Shown one piece after another: positions 62,712-64,000 of a stretch of 64,000 bases of DNA. The notes under the pieces were generated by a model. The model did not search any database. It worked only from the letters and a program-made list of their open reading frames with translations, and had not been told where the DNA came from. The translations under genes were made by a program, and so were the position numbers. This DNA is from Sorex araneus (Eukaryota > Chordata > Mammalia > Eulipotyphla > Soricidae): assembly GCF_027595985.1 (NCBI RefSeq), contig NC_073305.1, positions 176,650,589 through 176,714,588 of the forward strand. Direction: 5' to 3'. Numbering within the stretch: position 1 is the stretch's first letter; each line of letters opens with the position of its first letter.

Positions 62712-62863
62712 GGGTCACACCACTATGCACGAGGGTTACTCCTAGCTCATGCCCTCAGGAATTACTCCTGGTGGTGCTCAGGGGACCATATGGGATACTG
62801 GGAATTGAACCTGGGTTGCCGCGTGCAAGGCAAAGCCCTACCTGCTGTGCTATCGTTCCAGCC
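62680..62863 (-). mobile_element. A-tailed SINE in gene B intron 2
   Basis: Reverse SINE with a T run of about 23 and AGATAGATA on both sides. Absent in gene A. Confidence 0.88.
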
Positions 62864-62895
62864 CTAGATAGATAAATATAGATAAATACAGATAG

Positions 62896-63065
62896 ATATT
62901 TGTTGTTTTGGGTGTCATAACCAGTGGTGCTCAGGGATTGTTCTAGGCTGTGCATTCAGGGATCACTCCTGGTAGGCCTGGGAGAAAATATGGGGTGTCA
63001 GGGATAGGGTTTTGGTTGGCCACATGCAAGGCAAGTTTTACTGGCTGTACTATCTCTCTTGTCCA
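62896..63065 (-). mobile_element. Old SINE, partner of 11312-11468
   Basis: Same worn copy as in unit 1. Confidence 0.55.
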
Positions 63066-63144
63066 ACAGATATCATATTTTAAACATGTATGTATATATA
63101 CATATTTCAAACATGTATATATGTGTGTATAAACACTATGTGTG

Positions 63145-63151
63145 TGTATAC

Positions 63152-63195
<44 letters not shown>
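63145..63195. repeat. CATA/TA microsatellite in gene B intron 2
   Basis: CATA units run into about 15 TA units just before the exon 2 donor side. Confidence 0.9.
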
Positions 63196-63198
<3 letters not shown>

Positions 63199-63245
63199 TT
63201 ATCCTTAGAATCTTCTTTCTTCTAGACTTGAAATTCTCCAACTTA

Positions 63246-63509
63246 CCCATGTTCATCAAATTTTCCTTTTTCACGTCAAGAAGTTGTTGCTTGAGCAAGT
63301 CCCCTGCATCACTCAACATTGCAATCTGTTCTTTCCAGAGCTCTGTGTAAGACACCATCTTCCCCAGGACACTCATTTTTTTGACATTGTCATTTCACAG
63401 TCGTAGGAAAGAAAAGTATCTGCATCCAGCTGATCTTGAACATCACACCACGGTTGCCCAACACTGGGCTCAAGTGGTATGGTGAAGGTATAGTGGAGAG
63501 AACGAGTAT
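63246..63509 (-). pseudogene. Gene B exon 2: alpha-1 domain with frameshift
   Basis: The splice sites are kept (TTCACAG before, GTAAGT after). The sequence tracks gene A through WCDVQ and the TFLSYDC block. Then one C of the plus-strand CC at about 63396 is missing (CATTTCACAG here, CATTTCCACAG in gene A), which shifts the frame just after the second alpha-1 cysteine and meets a stop within a few codons. Downstream the old frame resumes with ELWKEQ and KKENLMN, so the break is a single recent-looking event. Confidence 0.8.
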
Positions 63510-63601
63510 CTGTGAAGGGAAAACCCAGATTAGCAAGGCAAGTGCTCTACTATTGAGACATTTCCCTGGTCACCATACTATGTATTATTGTTTCTTTTTT
63601 A

Positions 63602-63762
63602 GTTTTGGAGTCATACCCAATGATTCTCAGGGGCTAATCATACTTCTCTGTTCAGGGATCAACCCCAGGGGTTCTCAGGGAACCAGAAGGTACTGGGAAT
63701 TGAGTCCATGTTGGCTGCACACAAGGTAAGTACCTTAACCTCTTTCATCTCTCAGTACCAAC
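63602..63762 (-). mobile_element. Old SINE, partner of 12165-12345
   Basis: Same worn copy as in unit 1. Confidence 0.55.
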
Positions 63763-64000
63763 AATTACATTTTTTTAAGTGTTACTGCTTCCAAGTACAA
63801 TTTTGTTTCCTTTTGTAAATGTTCCTACAGGGTTTCCTGCAAGACTGATTTAGTGATTATGCATTCCCTTAACTCTTTCAGTCTGCAAAACTCTTTGTCA
63901 CTCTTTCCAGTATGCATGATGATCTCCTAGTTCAGTAGAGCTCTTGGTTCGAGGTCTTTTCTATTCAGCTCTTCACTATATCATGACAGTCACTCTCTGA

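Larger units (their letters stand above)
61323..63509 (-). pseudogene. Gene B: ULBP/RAET1-like pseudogene remnant (exons 2-4)
   Basis: This is a duplicate of gene A's exons 2-4 in the same order and strand; exon 1 would lie beyond the window end. Exon 2 has a one-base deletion, exon 3 is open, and the exon 4 equivalent has lost the acceptor and part of the stalk and contains a TGA. It cannot make the gene A type of protein. A shortened secreted product through some other splice cannot be excluded. Confidence 0.75.
58249..64000. repeat. Segmental duplication unit 2 (gene B), runs off the window end
   Basis: Collinear partner of 5115-13000. Extra here are SINEs at 59348 and 61028 and the GC-rich element at 60580. 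It still matches unit 1 at the window edge. Confidence 0.8.

Overview
This is a repeat-dense mammalian window. The commonest repeat is a tRNA-derived SINE whose head reads GGCTGGAGCGATAGCACAGC, present about 22 times plus older relatives. From memory this SINE type, with the L1 and RTE elements beside it, suggests a shrew (Soricidae, probably Sorex); I could not search a repeat library. No bacterial or plasmid features are present, and most long open frames are retrotransposon reverse transcriptase.

The real gene content is a cluster of MHC class I-like NKG2D ligands (the ULBP/RAET1 family), all on the minus strand. Gene A can be assembled completely: signal-peptide exon (21761-21848), alpha-1 exon (11811-12074), alpha-2 exon (10681-10950) and a stalk, transmembrane and tail exon (8948-9198). 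All junctions have AG/GT sites in phase 1, giving a 290-residue protein with both family disulphides. Its membrane segment is encoded by a TGACAA-type microsatellite. A second unit, B (61.3-64 kb), is a segmental duplicate of 5.1-13 kb. It keeps an open alpha-2 exon, but its alpha-1 exon has a one-base deletion and its last exon has lost its acceptor and carries a stop, so it looks like a pseudogene; its first exon would lie beyond the window. A third copy of only the promoter and signal-peptide exon sits at 46.2 kb, either an orphan or an alternative first exon.

Layout. 0-5 kb: old repeats, an L1 3' end, an RTE-tailed SINE and an LTR-like element. 5-13 kb: duplication unit 1 with gene A exons 4, 3 and 2. 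13.3-16.9 kb: an L1 fragment and an RTE element carrying a SINE. 17-20 kb: SINEs and a GC-rich retroelement. 21.1-22.4 kb: CpG island with gene A promoter and exon 1. 24.4-28.3 kb: LTR-like elements, one split by an inverted RTE copy and a SINE. 29.6-30.7 kb: another GC-rich island. 32.3-35.3 kb: an LTR-like copy and a GC-rich tandem-unit element. 35.3-37.5 kb: 3' part of a USP15 retrocopy. 37.7-45.4 kb: a near-complete but dead L1 split by an inverted L1 and by a SINE. 45.5-46.7 kb: CpG island with exon 1b. 46.8-57.7 kb: old L1, SINEs and GC-rich elements. 57.7-64 kb: duplication unit 2 with gene B remnants.

Two reverse transcriptase lineages (L1 and RTE) coexist with SINEs that share one head but carry either an A-rich tail or a tail matching the RTE 3' end. 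That suggests the same tRNA-derived head has been moved by both machineries.
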